From Hexactinellida sp. DTS-2022 (lineage: Eukaryota > Porifera > Hexactinellida): DNA of 64,000 nucleotides. The notes under the pieces are model-generated. The model saw only the letters and a list, made by a program, of their open reading frames with translations. It did no database searches and was not told the origin of the DNA. This document shows positions 43,122 to 54,000 of this stretch, piece by piece; position 1 is the stretch's first letter; each line of letters starts with the position of its first letter. The DNA is taken from NCBI GenBank assembly GCA_028753945.1, contig JAPNXP010000011.1:682001-746000 (forward strand). Reading direction: 5' to 3'. Made by a program: the position numbers and the translations under genes.

Positions 43122-46100
43122 TTAATAAATTTCATTACACAAGATACACTGCTTTAGATTGATCCATTCCCAAATACTGCATTTTGTTTCACTCCTTCCA
43201 AACTGTTCAATAAGTTCATGATTAACAGTTAGTAGTGAAAAATTGTTCTTATTTGTTTTCCCATTAAATTCGATGTTACAGTCTATTGTTTCTGTAATTT
43301 GTAGTACATTGACCTTTCCAATATTTCCATTGGCCCAATTACTCCACAATTTTTGAGAATCAATGAAATAGTTTTTAGTTAAATTGGAACTTGTAATAAT
43401 ATCGTTTAAGAGATATTTTATGATTGGATGTTTTTCTTCAAATTTCATAAAGGTAAGAAAATCTGCTGTATTGTTTTCGACAAAAGAAAATGAATTCCAA
43501 GCAATAGCTTCAATTGGCAATAAAAGAAAAGTGTCTGTGTTCAAATAGATACCTCCCGATTGGTACAGCACCAAGAGTTGCACGATATATTTCTCAAACA
43601 GAGGCCAATTGTCCAATTTTTCGATTCCCTGAATTATAGCAGAATCAATTTCTATTACGATTGGCGACATCTTAAACATTTTCTTCAACTCATAATTTAA
43701 CACTTCTATCCTATAACCCGACTCAGTGTACACTTGAAAATCAGTTTGATACAGTGTGTTTGTATGGATAATAATTCTTGACAGTGGGTGATGGTAAAAC
43801 ACTGATTCAATACTTCTTCGATTTCTCAAATTGGTTCGACAATGTGATAGAGAAGGTGAATTATCAAAAATAAAAGAATTTCTTGAAGAAGTAAAAACGA
43901 AATGGAACACAAGTTCATTGTCCTGAACTCTTAGTGATGGAAAGGGTAACAAACCAAATTTCCTTGCTGCATCATAAAGTGGTTGTTTCTGACGTATGAT
44001 GTTCCAATTTACAGTTCTAACTTTCATTAACAGATTGATATTCGGATTATGTGGAGGAGAAGAATAGTCAAAATTAAGAAAAAAATCTGTTATTTGTTCC
44101 TTAGAGAAAGAATAAGTATTTACTGTATGGAAATAATCTATCAATCCCACTGTACGTTCCGACATTGATATATCTGAGCCCCCGCCTCCTGGCATTGCTT
44201 TGGAGTTTATAAATAATACAGGAATACCCATTGCAGCAGCTGGAAGTGCAGCATGTATTCTTTGTGTAATTACTAATTTACATTGAGAAAAAGTCTCAAT
44301 CCTTTCAAAAGCACTCTTAAATAGCTTGAGTCGAAATTTCACGATTCCTAATGGAGCATCCTGGTCAAAAGTAATTGCAGTTTCTCTTACTTTAGTTGGA
44401 ATCAAATTAAGAAACTCTTCTCTCACATCAACTAAATAAATAGATTTGGGGTTCTCTCTGATACCTGTTGGGCTCCTGGTCAACAGTGTAAGACAGCTAG
44501 AGAAAAATGTTTCCACGCCAATAGATTTTAACCATTTGTAAGTGTCCATATCTCTACTACCTATGATGGACTTTGAATTTTTAACAAACTCAAGTATATT
44601 GTTACTGTCCCTCACACTCGAGGCGAAGTGCATCCCTAGTGCAATTAGATCGATGTTTTCCGGGGGTGGGAAATTAATCCTACTATCTCCCCACCAAGCA
44701 TTAAGGAACACAATTGTTGGCTCTCTGAAAGGAGAGATTAATTCCTCTCGGTCCATAAATGTGTCAATATACGGAAGGAATTGAATCCCGGGGAAACTTT
44801 GTACTTCGTCACCGAGGTTTGCTGTACCTGCATACTCCGATCTTGTGTCATAACAAAGTGCACCAAAGCGACATAGAAATGTTTTCGCCAACTCTGCATC
44901 CAAAACTTGTGCCTCAATGACGTACTTATTAATACACATAATCTTGCCTCCACATGACTCAGTAATAGAATCCATTAACACCTTTCGATAATTGTATTCT
45001 ACTGGCCAATTGCTTGAGTCATCGTTTCCTTCGCTTGGGTAGTTATTGACAAAGTCTGTGGCGAGTTTTTTTAACATCGGATGACCTATAGTGAAGAAGG
45101 AAATATCAAGAGCGTTCCGAAGGTTTCCATCTAAAGTATCCGTTCCAAATGATATCCATGAGTCATTTTTGGTTACAGGTAGATACTGGCCATTTAGAAG
45201 TGCTAAAGTTGGACTCAGGAATATGCCACCATGGTGCCACAAAAGCGATATTTTAACCACTTCATAGAGATGATTCTCAAAGTTTCTCCCTGTTAGGATC
45301 TTATGGTAAACTTGTCGGGCGAACCAACTCTCAAACGGCGTATTCTGTACAATCTTACTGATGTCTAGGAACCGGACAGAAATCCTTTCATCCGCTGGTA
45401 ACGGTTGGAATGCGTTAATACACTGTGTTGTCCCACAATATACATCAAGATAATTTCCATGGTTCAGGAAAGACTTCACATTGCTTACAACATCTTCAGG
45501 GATTGGATCATTATGCAACCACACAGTTAATATCTTATCATTACTTCTCATTATATGTGTATCTTTACTCTCACTAGCTTGCATTGCGATGCCTCTTATA
45601 AACAGTAAACATATGACAATTGAAAAACCAATTAGGATTACTGTAACAATGCCATTTTTTAGCATTCTCAATTTAAATATTTTAGTCTTTATATTCTTAT
45701 TTTTGTACATTTGGAATAGGACTATGCCAATGAAGAAAGTCCAGAGACCAAATAACATCGCCCTGGATAGGGGCGTTGAGAAATAGATTATGTTTAAGAT
45801 TACTACAAATATCCTTTTTGAAAGATTTAGAATTGAATGAGTTAGTGGAGTAACGTTTTCTAGCACGCTAATTGACGCCAAGTTGTATATAAAATGGAAC
45901 AGTGAAGAAGTAATTCCATATTGAATATTGCTATTTGAAAGTGTTTGGATGATTATCAATTTAAACAGAAAAGCAGGTAGTATAAACAAAGCACTTATCA
46001 AGGATATGAATGTATATTTCTGTAAGGGACTCTCCCAAGATACTCTCTTCAGAAATATATTCCTATAAGGGAAAGCAATATCCGAAGTTAGAGCTGCAAC

Positions 46101-46613
46101 AACGCCCCAAACATTGAAACTAGAATCCCATACAACAAAAGATGAAGCACCAACACAAATCATTAGGACAGAGATAAGAATCTCTATTGTAAACACACCT
46201 CTAGTTCTGTAGAGAAAGATAGTTAATACAAATGTAACAAGTGGTTCAATTCCTTTCAAAATCTGTACCGAACTGGAACTTACGAAAGAGTAGGCTGCGT
46301 TGGTTGCAAGGTTTCCGACTGCATTACCTAGTGACGCGAAAAATATATCCAATTTTGGAATCTTTGTTTCGGGATAGAGAGATTTTCTTTTGAACAGTAT
46401 TAACCAGGTAAACCCAATAACACCTCCCAACACATGTTGTAACAGGGTTAATTCTAACCACCTGAAATCCAAGAAAGCATTCGATACTTCCCAAACATCG
46501 GAAGTTGTTTCTTTTCCTCTATTCATAACATTCTTTGAGTATATGGTCGCGATTGTGTTTGCTATCCACCAGAAAGCTACTGCTGCGCCAATATAAATTA
46601 CTCTGTGGGCCAT
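43122..46613 (-). CDS. Fusion: TPT-type transporter, GT32-like, pyruvyltransferase, GT32-like
   Basis: One uninterrupted 1163-codon frame. Residues 1-305: ten-helix triose-phosphate/PEP translocator-like transporter, with LKGIEPLVTF (119-128), a basic RNIFLKR (184-190) and THSILNLSKR (258-267), matching the Lys and Lys-Arg positions that bind the substrate phosphate in plastid translocators. Residues 321-342: an eleventh hydrophobic helix (VTVILIGFSIVICLLFI) preceded by basic residues, which would put the rest in the lumen. Residues 360-530: GT32-like, LWHHGGIFLSPTLALL (458-473), with the usual DxD replaced by SPT. Residues 597-830: polysaccharide pyruvyltransferase signatures NLGDEVQSFPGIQFLP, IGSRDMDTYKWLKSIGV, SSCLTLLT and LVITQRIHAALPAAAMGIPV. 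Residues 900-1163: second GT32-like, YQSGGIYLNTDTFLLLP (1017-1033). Lumenal sequons (for example NLT 1077) agree. Inferred job: Golgi PEP import plus pyruvylation of a glycan. Confidence 0.88.
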   Translation of the reverse strand: MAHRVIYIGAAVAFWWIANTIATIYSKNVMNRGKETTSDVWEVSNAFLDFRWLELTLLQHVLGGVIGFTWLILFKRKSLYPETKIPKLDIFFASLGNAVGNLATNAAYSFVSSSSVQILKGIEPLVTFVLTIFLYRTRGVFTIEILISVLMICVGASSFVVWDSSFNVWGVVAALTSDIAFPYRNIFLKRVSWESPLQKYTFISLISALFILPAFLFKLIIIQTLSNSNIQYGITSSLFHFIYNLASISVLENVTPLTHSILNLSKRIFVVILNIIYFSTPLSRAMLFGLWTFFIGIVLFQMYKNKNIKTKIFKLRMLKNGIVTVILIGFSIVICLLFIRGIAMQASESKDTHIMRSNDKILTVWLHNDPIPEDVVSNVKSFLNHGNYLDVYCGTTQCINAFQPLPADERISVRFLDISKIVQNTPFESWFARQVYHKILTGRNFENHLYEVVKISLLWHHGGIFLSPTLALLNGQYLPVTKNDSWISFGTDTLDGNLRNALDISFFTIGHPMLKKLATDFVNNYPSEGNDDSSNWPVEYNYRKVLMDSITESCGGKIMCINKYVIEAQVLDAELAKTFLCRFGALCYDTRSEYAGTANLGDEVQSFPGIQFLPYIDTFMDREELISPFREPTIVFLNAWWGDSRINFPPPENIDLIALGMHFASSVRDSNNILEFVKNSKSIIGSRDMDTYKWLKSIGVETFFSSCLTLLTRSPTGIRENPKSIYLVDVREEFLNLIPTKVRETAITFDQDAPLGIVKFRLKLFKSAFERIETFSQCKLVITQRIHAALPAAAMGIPVLFINSKAMPGGGGSDISMSERTVGLIDYFHTVNTYSFSKEQITDFFLNFDYSSPPHNPNINLLMKVRTVNWNIIRQKQPLYDAARKFGLLPFPSLRVQDNELVFHFVFTSSRNSFIFDNSPSLSHCRTNLRNRRSIESVFYHHPLSRIIIHTNTLYQTDFQVYTESGYRIEVLNYELKKMFKMSPIVIEIDSAIIQGIEKLDNWPLFEKYIVQLLVLYQSGGIYLNTDTFLLLPIEAIAWNSFSFVENNTADFLTFMKFEEKHPIIKYLLNDIITSSNLTKNYFIDSQKLWSNWANGNIGKVNVLQITETIDCNIEFNGKTNKNNFSLLTVNHELIEQFGRSETKCSIWEWINLKQCILCNEIY

Positions 46614-46860
46614 ATCCCAGTCATACGATGATAACTCAGGCTAGATTCAGAAATTGTAAATCCTAAGCGATTCCAAATTGCTATAGTATAAAATATATTG
46701 ATGGCTATATTGAAAACTAAGTAATTGAAAAAGAAAAAACTGAATACTTACATTCTGTACACAATGAAAAGTATAACAGGAAATAAGAAATCTAACTGAG
46801 TATTTGAACTAACCTAGTGTTAATTAATTAAGCTATTTGTCTATATTATAAAAACTCGAT
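46614..46860 (-). promoter_or_regulatory. 5' region of the fusion gene with possible 5'-UTR intron
   Basis: On the minus strand, a donor-like aat/gtaagt lies at about 46754 and an acceptor-like tttctgaatctag ends at about 46643. A short non-coding first exon followed by a 5'-UTR intron of about 110 bp would place the ATG (46613) near the start of exon 2. This would fit an ordinary eukaryotic gene rather than a bacterial contaminant. No TATA or other motif is claimed. Confidence 0.35.
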
Positions 46861-47435
46861 TGTCGTTTGTTTGTGTGTGTTTGTCCAGATTGTATTGAAG
46901 TAATGGGGGAATAGAAACCGCACTTAAAATTGAGATAGAGACTAAGTTCCAAATGTTATAATGGGTAAACAAGTATGCTGATTTCGAATTTGAAATTTAC
47001 AAATTTATGTTATTAATATTTGTTGTTGTTGTTTACACAAATATATGTAGGTAAACAAATTTTCGAAAATTCAAATCAACCTAGAAGATATCTTTCAACG
47101 AGTAATATAGGTAAACAAGTACGTATGTTGAACTCGGATTTCGCATTTATAAATTTCTAACATGAATATGTATTATTATAGTTAACACAAATAGGTAAAC
47201 AAATTAATGAAATTCAAAATCAACCCAGAAGTTAGCTTTAAACGGGAATTATAAGTAAACAAATTATAAGTATGGAAATTGGTTTAAAGGATGTATATAA
47301 CTATGTCAAATATTTACTAACTATGTAATCAATTGTTAATTAATGAGTAAGGCCGCATAGCGGCCGTTAAACTGAGGTGCGTAGCACCGATCTGTCACAA
47401 AGCGACCGAGATCGAAGGGCTCATACTATATACAC
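46850..47435. repeat. Dispersed repeat, partner at about 49745-50660
   Basis: Shared landmarks are gtttgtttgt, tggggaaatagaaac-type sequence, cttccaaatgttataat and gaccgagatcg, in the same order and orientation. Relatives of the 'ccaaatgttata' block are also near 21680 and 57250. The partner copy carries two later insertions. No ORF. Confidence 0.7.
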
Positions 47436-47440
47436 TACAC

Positions 47441-47625
47441 CAGGGTTTCATCCAGGCGTATGCGACGCGCCTCCAGGCGCGTAATTTAAAAAGCAAACTT
47501 TTCTAGGCGCGCGAAAATCGAGAGATGCTCCCATAGACGTAATACAAATTGAGTATTTTAGGCGCGTATGAGCGAGCTCAAACTTAATCTAGGCGCGCGG
47601 GAAATTTTGTCTGGATGAAAGCCTG
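47441..47625. mobile_element. hAT-type MITE, 185 bp, exact 8-bp TSD
   Basis: Ends cagggtttcatccaggc and tctggatgaaagcctg; target duplication cactacac at 47433-47440 and 47626-47633. Rich in ggcgcg. Two more full copies are at 47928-48112 (inverted) and 62265-62449. Confidence 0.95.
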
Positions 47626-47927
47626 CACTACACCCTCGCTTACCCGAATAGGGGTGTTCCGATTCAAAATATTTCTGTTCCAATTAGTGAATTCGTTCGG
47701 ATTAGTGAAGTACTACATTTTCTTTAGGCCTTTATAAATTGAGACCCCGATAATCTCAACCAAACTTTTCCAAACATTTTTAATCCAAACTAAACATATA
47801 TAGTCTACTACTTAAATACTGCCTGAGGCTTATTCATTTATAATTCCAATGTAATATATAATTATTTGATGTTTTCCCCCAAATTTGTACTAAATAGTTT
47901 TGGATCTTCTGTTCGGATTAGCGAGGG

Positions 47928-48112
47928 CAGGCTTTAATCCAGGAAAAAATTTATGCGGCGCCTAGATTAAGTTTGAGCTCGCTCACACGCGCCTAAAATA
48001 CTCAATTTGTATTACGTCTATGGGAGCATCTCTCGATTTTCGCGCGCCTAGAAAATTTTCCCTTAAAATTACGCGCCTGGAGGCGCATCGCACGTGCTGG
48101 GATGAAACCCAG
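47928..48112. mobile_element. hAT-type MITE of the same family, inverted copy
   Basis: Ends caggctttaatccagg and gctgggatgaaacccag; flanks agcgaggg and agcgaagg (7 of 8). Same length (185 bp) as the two sister copies. Confidence 0.88.
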
Positions 48113-49744
48113 AGCGAAGGTGTACTGTATATAATAATATACACCTACTAAACCTTCACTATTAATACCTCTGTTAAATTTATAGTCAAACTCTAAACAT
48201 ACTTTCTTCCAATATACGAATATATTTTTCATGGAGGTGCGACACTAGTATCAACAATGGCCTCTCAACTCACATCGATATATCAAAATAATTTGTATTG
48301 CTAGATAGCTACCAGTATCCTCACGAAAAGTTGTGAATATCAATTTTCTTTGTTTTTTTGATAAATTACTTATTTATCGAGCCTATTTTCAGTATACGAT
48401 CCCTTCGGCCTCGGTCGCTTCTTAACAGATAACTCAACCACTACGCGGTCTCGCATTTTCAGTAGACAATAAATATTAAAAACTAAAATTTGAATAATTG
48501 AATTCGTAATCAGTATACTTTATTTCCTTTTCTAACATTTGGAAGCTAGCCCTAGGTTTATTTTTAATTTCATCAATTGTTTAACTATTTTTTAAACCAC
48601 AGTATATATTATTATTAGATATTTGTAAATGCGAAATCGAATTACGCATACTTGTTTACCAATAATATAGACCCGAGCGATAAGATACGAACATGGCACG
48701 AACACGATTCGTGTTCGTGTCGTGTCGTGTTGGGTTAAAATTTATTGGGAGTTTTGTTATTAATGTTATACAATACTTATGGTTAACAAGCTACTATTGT
48801 CTAATATTCGTATTGATGGCTTATAAACAAGAGTCAGGGTTAGCAAAAACAAGCGAAGTCTTAGTGTATGTTAAACTGTTGCTACTCTGGCATTGCAAGA
48901 GAACGAACAACCAACCAAGCATTCGGATGTTCCAAACCAAGAGGGTGTATAGAAATTTGTGTGAACTGAGTCCGGAAACACAGCACGTTTCTAATAGAAA
49001 TGTTATTAGCAGAGATATAATAAAATGAAAATATGAAATAGGGTTAGATAGGTTCCAACAGTCACCCAAGGTTCAGAGAATGAACTATTTCTCAGAAAAA
49101 TGCTGAAATCTGAAGGCAGACTACATTCATCAACCACTATCAGAGTATATTTAAAACCTAAATTAATAATGACATCAGCCTAGGGAGTGGAACCCAATCA
49201 GCTGCCATCTTATACAATGGAATAAAATTGGAGTGAAAGTCTACATAGGTAATTTAACACTAGTATTCAATATTACACGCAACAACTACAAGCAGCAATT
49301 TAATCTTCAAATGGCCAGTCATGAAACAACCAACACAAGCGAGTTGGGAACTAGCCATCGAGCAGACAGCAGTGAATCAAAAGACTAATTTACTGTAGCA
49401 CGTAATCAGTATCAGCCTGAGGGAAGATTGGAGATTTAGGGCGATAGGCACCACTTTTTCTGCCGGGATAAACTGGTATCAACGTATATACTCTACTACA
49501 TTAGTGATATAAATACCACGTAGACTTTGACACAATTAACCAATTTGTGATTCGATTAAAATAAAATTTTACCCAAATACCTGATTTTTTTGTGTTAGCT
49601 TCTATTGGAATGATTCAGTTTCAGAAAAATTAAGTGGATGACCCTATAATCATTGACCCATTAAGCGGAGGTGCTGTATTCCATTTACGATGAATCTAAA
49701 CTTACAACACCAAATTTTTTGGTATCGAAGCAATAATCTCTTTG
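48113..49744. other. Gene-poor stretch with a dispersed repeat
   Basis: 48605-48785 repeats 14470-14645 (landmark gtgttgggttaaaatttatt, with tandem cgtgt near 48715). The stretch 48790-49028 is open but matches no family. From 49315 a 22-codon frame ending at about 49385 is also too short to call. The remainder is AT-rich with nothing recognised. Confidence 0.5.
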
Positions 49745-49824
49745 TTTTAAAATTCAATTGTTGATCGTTTGTTTTGTTTGTCTGTCCGTGTCGTATTAAG
49801 TGATGGGGAAATAGAAACAGCATA

Positions 49825-49997
49825 CAGTAGAACCTCGTTAGTACTAAGATCAGGGGACATTCAAAATTTGTTCGCCTTATCCGAAATTCGTACTTATCAA
49901 TATAATTTGTATTGAAAAGTCTTTGAAGGGGAGTAAATAGTGTTCGTATTAACCCGAATTACATATTAACCGTGTTCGTATTAACGAGGTTCTATTA
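49825..49997. mobile_element. pogo/Tigger-like MITE, about 173 bp, TA target
   Basis: Ends cagtagaacctcgttagtac and gtattaacgaggttctatta-like; TA to the left. It interrupts the dispersed repeat shared with 46850-47435, and the uninterrupted copy there gives the empty site. Confidence 0.82.
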
Positions 49998-49999
49998 TA

Positions 50000-51014
50000 T
50001 TCAGTTGAGATAGTAGAGACCAAAGATCTATCCAGGAGCGCGAGACCCTCCTACAGAGTATGATTTTTTGGAAAATTTTAATTAGGACCGCGAAAATTTG
50101 GAATTTTCTCCTATACCGCAACATTAATTTGTGATTTAGGCGTATTAAAATTGCATCAGACCAGGATTAGGAGCGTATTTACAAATGGCTGTATAATGCA
50201 CTGGTAGAGACTAACTTCCAAATGTTATAATAGGTAAAAAGTATGCTGAACGCGATTTTCGTATTACAAAATTAGAATATAGAAATTTATTTTTGTAATT
50301 TACAAAAATAGGAAATAACAAATTCTTCGAAATTAAAATGAACCTAGAGGATAGCTTCCAACGGGTATTATATATATATATTTCAGTAATGTTGAACACG
50401 AATTTAAAGTATAGAAAATTATGATCTGAATAATAGTTGTTGTTGTTAACAGGAAGAGGTAAACAAATTATTGTTAACTCGAAATGAACCTAGAACTTCC
50501 AAAATGTTAAATAAGGTATACAAGTAAGTATGCTGATTACATATTATTAATTAATAAAAATTTTTAGATTGTTGATATGAATATTTATTGTCTCTTAAAA
50601 AAGACAGACCGCATTGTGATTTAGAACACACTGCAAAGTGACCGAGATCGGAGAGATCGCTTAAAATAGATTGAGAATGTATAAATTATGTTGAATATGT
50701 TTTAATATTCGCTAAACTTAATTAACATGTAATATTTGAATTCACTTTACTCAATTACTCCTGTATACAAAATGAAAGCGTCTATAAACTCAACTGAACA
50801 AAGTGCAATAAAGTAGTACGTGTATGTATATTAATTTGATTAGGGCTGAGATTCTTGCAATCTTAATTTATAGTTGTCATGGATATTAAATCATATTCTA
50901 ATTAGAAAAGAGAAGCCTACTAGATTAATGAGTCGAATTAATATAATTTTAAGAATAGACGGTAGATTTGACAGTCTAAAAAATTCCTATATACTGAATA
51001 ATTAAGATAATTTG
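50000..51014. other. Repeat remnants, no gene
   Basis: Continuation of the dispersed repeat (to about 50660) with a further small insertion around 50030-50205. An eroded unit A/B remnant lies at about 50860-50970 (agaagcctactagatt). No coding region. Confidence 0.55.
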
Positions 51015-51649
51015 TAGTTGTTATGGAATATATACAGCCATTGTTAATGATATTGTTATATTATTTGAGGTTCACATGAAGTCTATTTGGAATGCGTGCG
51101 GAGGGCATCTCAGTATCATATTCTCATTATTTGATAACCGCATAGTTTTATAAATCACTTTGAAGATATTCTAATTTGCGAGTGCTTTTTGGTAAAATAT
51201 GCGATCGTAGGGTAATAATGCTTACCATAATTTCCGATTTCTCTACAGTGGACATCGTCTAGAACTGCATATAATGTTCTTATAACCGTCATGTTCTTAT
51301 AACCGGTGTTTTATATCCAGCATCTACTGTACTATGTGATTATGGCTATTGTATAGTGTGTTAATACCTAATACTACCACAAAATTGGAAATAGTGCAGT
51401 GACAATAAAGTTCAAAATAATAATATAATGCAGGCAGTAGAGCTGGAATAGATCATCGTTAACACTGGCCTAATCTTTTTTAATTATATAATGGAAACTT
51501 TTTTTGTTAATTAATTAGTATACTGATAATTGTCACTTTTGCTCAAGTAATATATTATTACTAAATCAATATTACTAATACAATAACCAATACTGTTTTG
51601 ATAATAGTCATACGAATTATCAGGACAATATTATTACGGTAAAATCTCT

Positions 51650-51920
51650 TAGTTGCCAATTGAAAGTGAAAGTGAAAGTGAAATTTATTTGAATTTCAAA
51701 TGAAAATGAAAATTAAAGTGGGGTTTTTCTACCTTGGATCCAGGACATCTATGTCTTTTAATTAATTAATTAAATAAGTTATCAGTTATTAAATAATATA
51801 TATTATAGAACATTAATTAATTTATAATTATTAACTCGCGGATTCCCTGGAATGTGAAATTGAAACTGAAAGTTAATTGAAAGACAATTGAAAGTGAAAT
51901 TGAAAATGGGGTTTTTCTAT
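51650..51920. repeat. GAAAGT/GAAATTGAAA simple repeats, two blocks
   Basis: 51658-51735 and 51850-51918 both read as runs of gtgaaa/attgaaa followed by ggggtttttct, a direct duplication around an AT-rich centre. No gene. Confidence 0.75.
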
Positions 51921-51933
51921 TTATACCTTTGAC

Positions 51934-52139
51934 CAGTGGCGTATCCAGGGGGGGTGCTCAGGGTGCTAGAGCACCCCCCTTAGCTGGGTGATCAAGCACG
52001 GCTGTATTAATAGTCAGATGGGCTTCGGTGCAGGCCTAAGTTTCAACACCCATAGCACCCCCCTTAAATTCGGTCCTTAGCACCCCCCTTAAATTCGGTC
52101 CTTAGCACCCCCCTTATGAAAATCCTGGATACGCCACTG
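51934..52139. mobile_element. hAT-type MITE, 206 bp, with internal tandem repeat
   Basis: Ends cagtggcgtatccagg and cctggatacgccactg are an exact inverted repeat. The flanks share tttgac (51928-51933 and 52140-52145), shorter than the usual 8 bp. Inside, a 25-bp unit 'ccccccttaaattcggtcc' plus tail is repeated two to three times (52050-52115). Confidence 0.88.
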
Positions 52140-52255
52140 TTTGACCCCAAGTAATCCGGTTGTTTTAATTTAAAGTTACAGTTAGTAGTTATTTATCTAA
52201 TAATAAAGGTTAACTAACAACTAATACAAATAAAACAATAATGAGATAAATACAA

Positions 52256-53427
52256 CTAACATCTATTATAGTACATATTATTATTATTGATCATTTTAAG
52301 AATTAATTCATGATTAGGATAATCTCGGCTCTTCTCTACTCTTGCTTTTACTCCAAAGATACAAAACTTGAGAGACACAAGACCATAAGGTACAACAAGT
52401 AGACAGTATGCAATACATATACATACTAATTCAATAACATTACACACATCTTTAAATATTGTAAATCGTTGTTGATAAAGTCGAGAGAATGAATTTGAGT
52501 CTACAATCTCGGCATTCAGAAGTAGCACTTTAATCCAATTATTTGGAGAAGAGAGTATTATTCCAAATAGACAAAATACAAATAGTAGGATAAAGCTTAT
52601 AATGTGTATAAAGAATGATGTCACTAGTATATATGAGCCAAATTTGAATTCCAAATATGCTAATCTGTAGTACCGGACCACAAATTTAGGTTGATATTCA
52701 TGTATTTTAGCATCGAAGTACCGTTTGTATAACAAGTTACATAACATTCTCGTTGCTTTTGTGTAACAGACAAATTCATATATAATATAAATACAGATCA
52801 ATACCCATTGAATACAAATTGTAATTCGAATTAGGCCAAGAAGAAAGATGAGCATCAACACTACAGCATTGTATTTAAAAACAGTATTGAATTTGAATAA
52901 TGTGTCTGGATAGTAGCTGTATTCTTCGCAAAGATATTCTGTTAATAATCGGATCACAGTTAGAAGTAATACTAACATTGTTTCGAAAAAATAGCAGCCA
53001 ACTTTAACAAAAAAATCCCCATTACAAATCTCATACAGGGTATTTGAAATGTCAAAATAAATTTGAGTGTTAATGTTTAGAGTAGCAAACCTCATGTGTA
53101 TAGCACTTTAAATAATAATGCGAACATAAAAATCCATTCTATGCTACAAATTATGAACAAAAATTTGTTTTTTACTATTTTCCTGTTACTATTTTTTATC
53201 TTGGTCAACCATGCTTGTTCATGTATATAATTTTTCAATTCATTAATGTACTTCAGATGCTTTCTCTCTTGGATAAGTCTATTCAATACATATATTGACC
53301 AAATGAACGATTGAATACAAAGACTAACAAAGATGATAAAAAGGACATACATGGTTATTGATGATATTTCATTCAAAACAAAATGAATTTCTTGGTTCGC
53401 CGAAGAGTTAGAAATCTTTAATTCCAT
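52256..53427 (-). pseudogene. Multi-pass membrane protein gene, sister copy, one 1-bp deletion
   Basis: Same gene as 17102-18224, inverted. The start is ATG ending at 53427 (MELKISNSS). It differs by having lost one C near 53095 (acacatgagg against acaccatgagg in the left copy), which ends the first frame after LLFKVLYT. The rest is then open for 279 codons from MRFATLNINTQ to the stop at 52256. It keeps the T-run and the G that the left copy lost. Without the single deletion it would encode about 390 residues with about seven membrane segments. Closely spaced initiation at the internal ATG could in principle still give a shorter product. Family unknown. Confidence 0.7.
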
Positions 53428-54000
53428 TATAAACAAGTTTATTTATATTTCAGTAATGCTAGTCAATATTTATAGTAGTTTAGACTTTTGATATGAGCGC
53501 AATATTGTTTCTTTTATGGTTTATCTAATGCTTAAAGGTATATATATTTCCCTATAAGATTTCTATTAGAGATTACATAAAATTAATTTATATCCATTTA
53601 ATTTATTATTAATAATTAGAAATGAATATTGGTAAAGTAAGTTTCAATGAATACGTATATACGTATATACATTTATATACGTATATCTCCCTAAATTAGC
53701 CTATTTAGGACGTTTTAATCGAGAACCTAATCTCTCCTTATAAATTTTGCAGTGCTCTATTGATGTATCTACCTAGTGACATAGTATACGTACATGGTTG
53801 TTATTCCTTTGATATTACATTAACATTTTAAGTTAATTAAGTTAATTACCTCCATCAAGAAATGATTTGAAGAATGATTTGATAAAATATTTTGTAGCTA
53901 TAGAACGTGAGGCTTTATTTGTCATTGTATTATGATAAATGTATACATATCAAATCATATTGGCATTACGTATTACAAAGTTTGTGATTCACAATATTAA
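53428..54000. other. Intergenic leader of the membrane-protein gene
   Basis: Inverted match to 16512-17101. AT-rich, no coding capacity seen. It separates the terminal exon at 54001-54107 from the membrane-protein start, both on the minus strand. Confidence 0.6.

Noticed and set aside
44542-46596. Plus-strand frames inside the fusion gene
   Set aside because: They are antisense to a frame of 1163 codons with four recognisable domains.
43122-46613. Bacterial contamination or recent bacterial transfer as source of the fusion gene
   Set aside because: The N-terminal transporter is of a eukaryotic family, base composition matches the surroundings, the flanks are sponge-type repeats, and a 5'-UTR intron is possible. 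Older transfer of the pyruvyltransferase part alone remains open.
48693-49028. 111-codon plus-strand frame
   Set aside because: The first half is a dispersed repeat shared with 14.5-14.65 kb. The second half has no homology I can recognise and no splice or start support.
49315-49388. Short frame MASHETTNTSELGTSHRADS to a stop
   Set aside because: The composition looks protein-like, but it is only about 23 codons with no partner exon.
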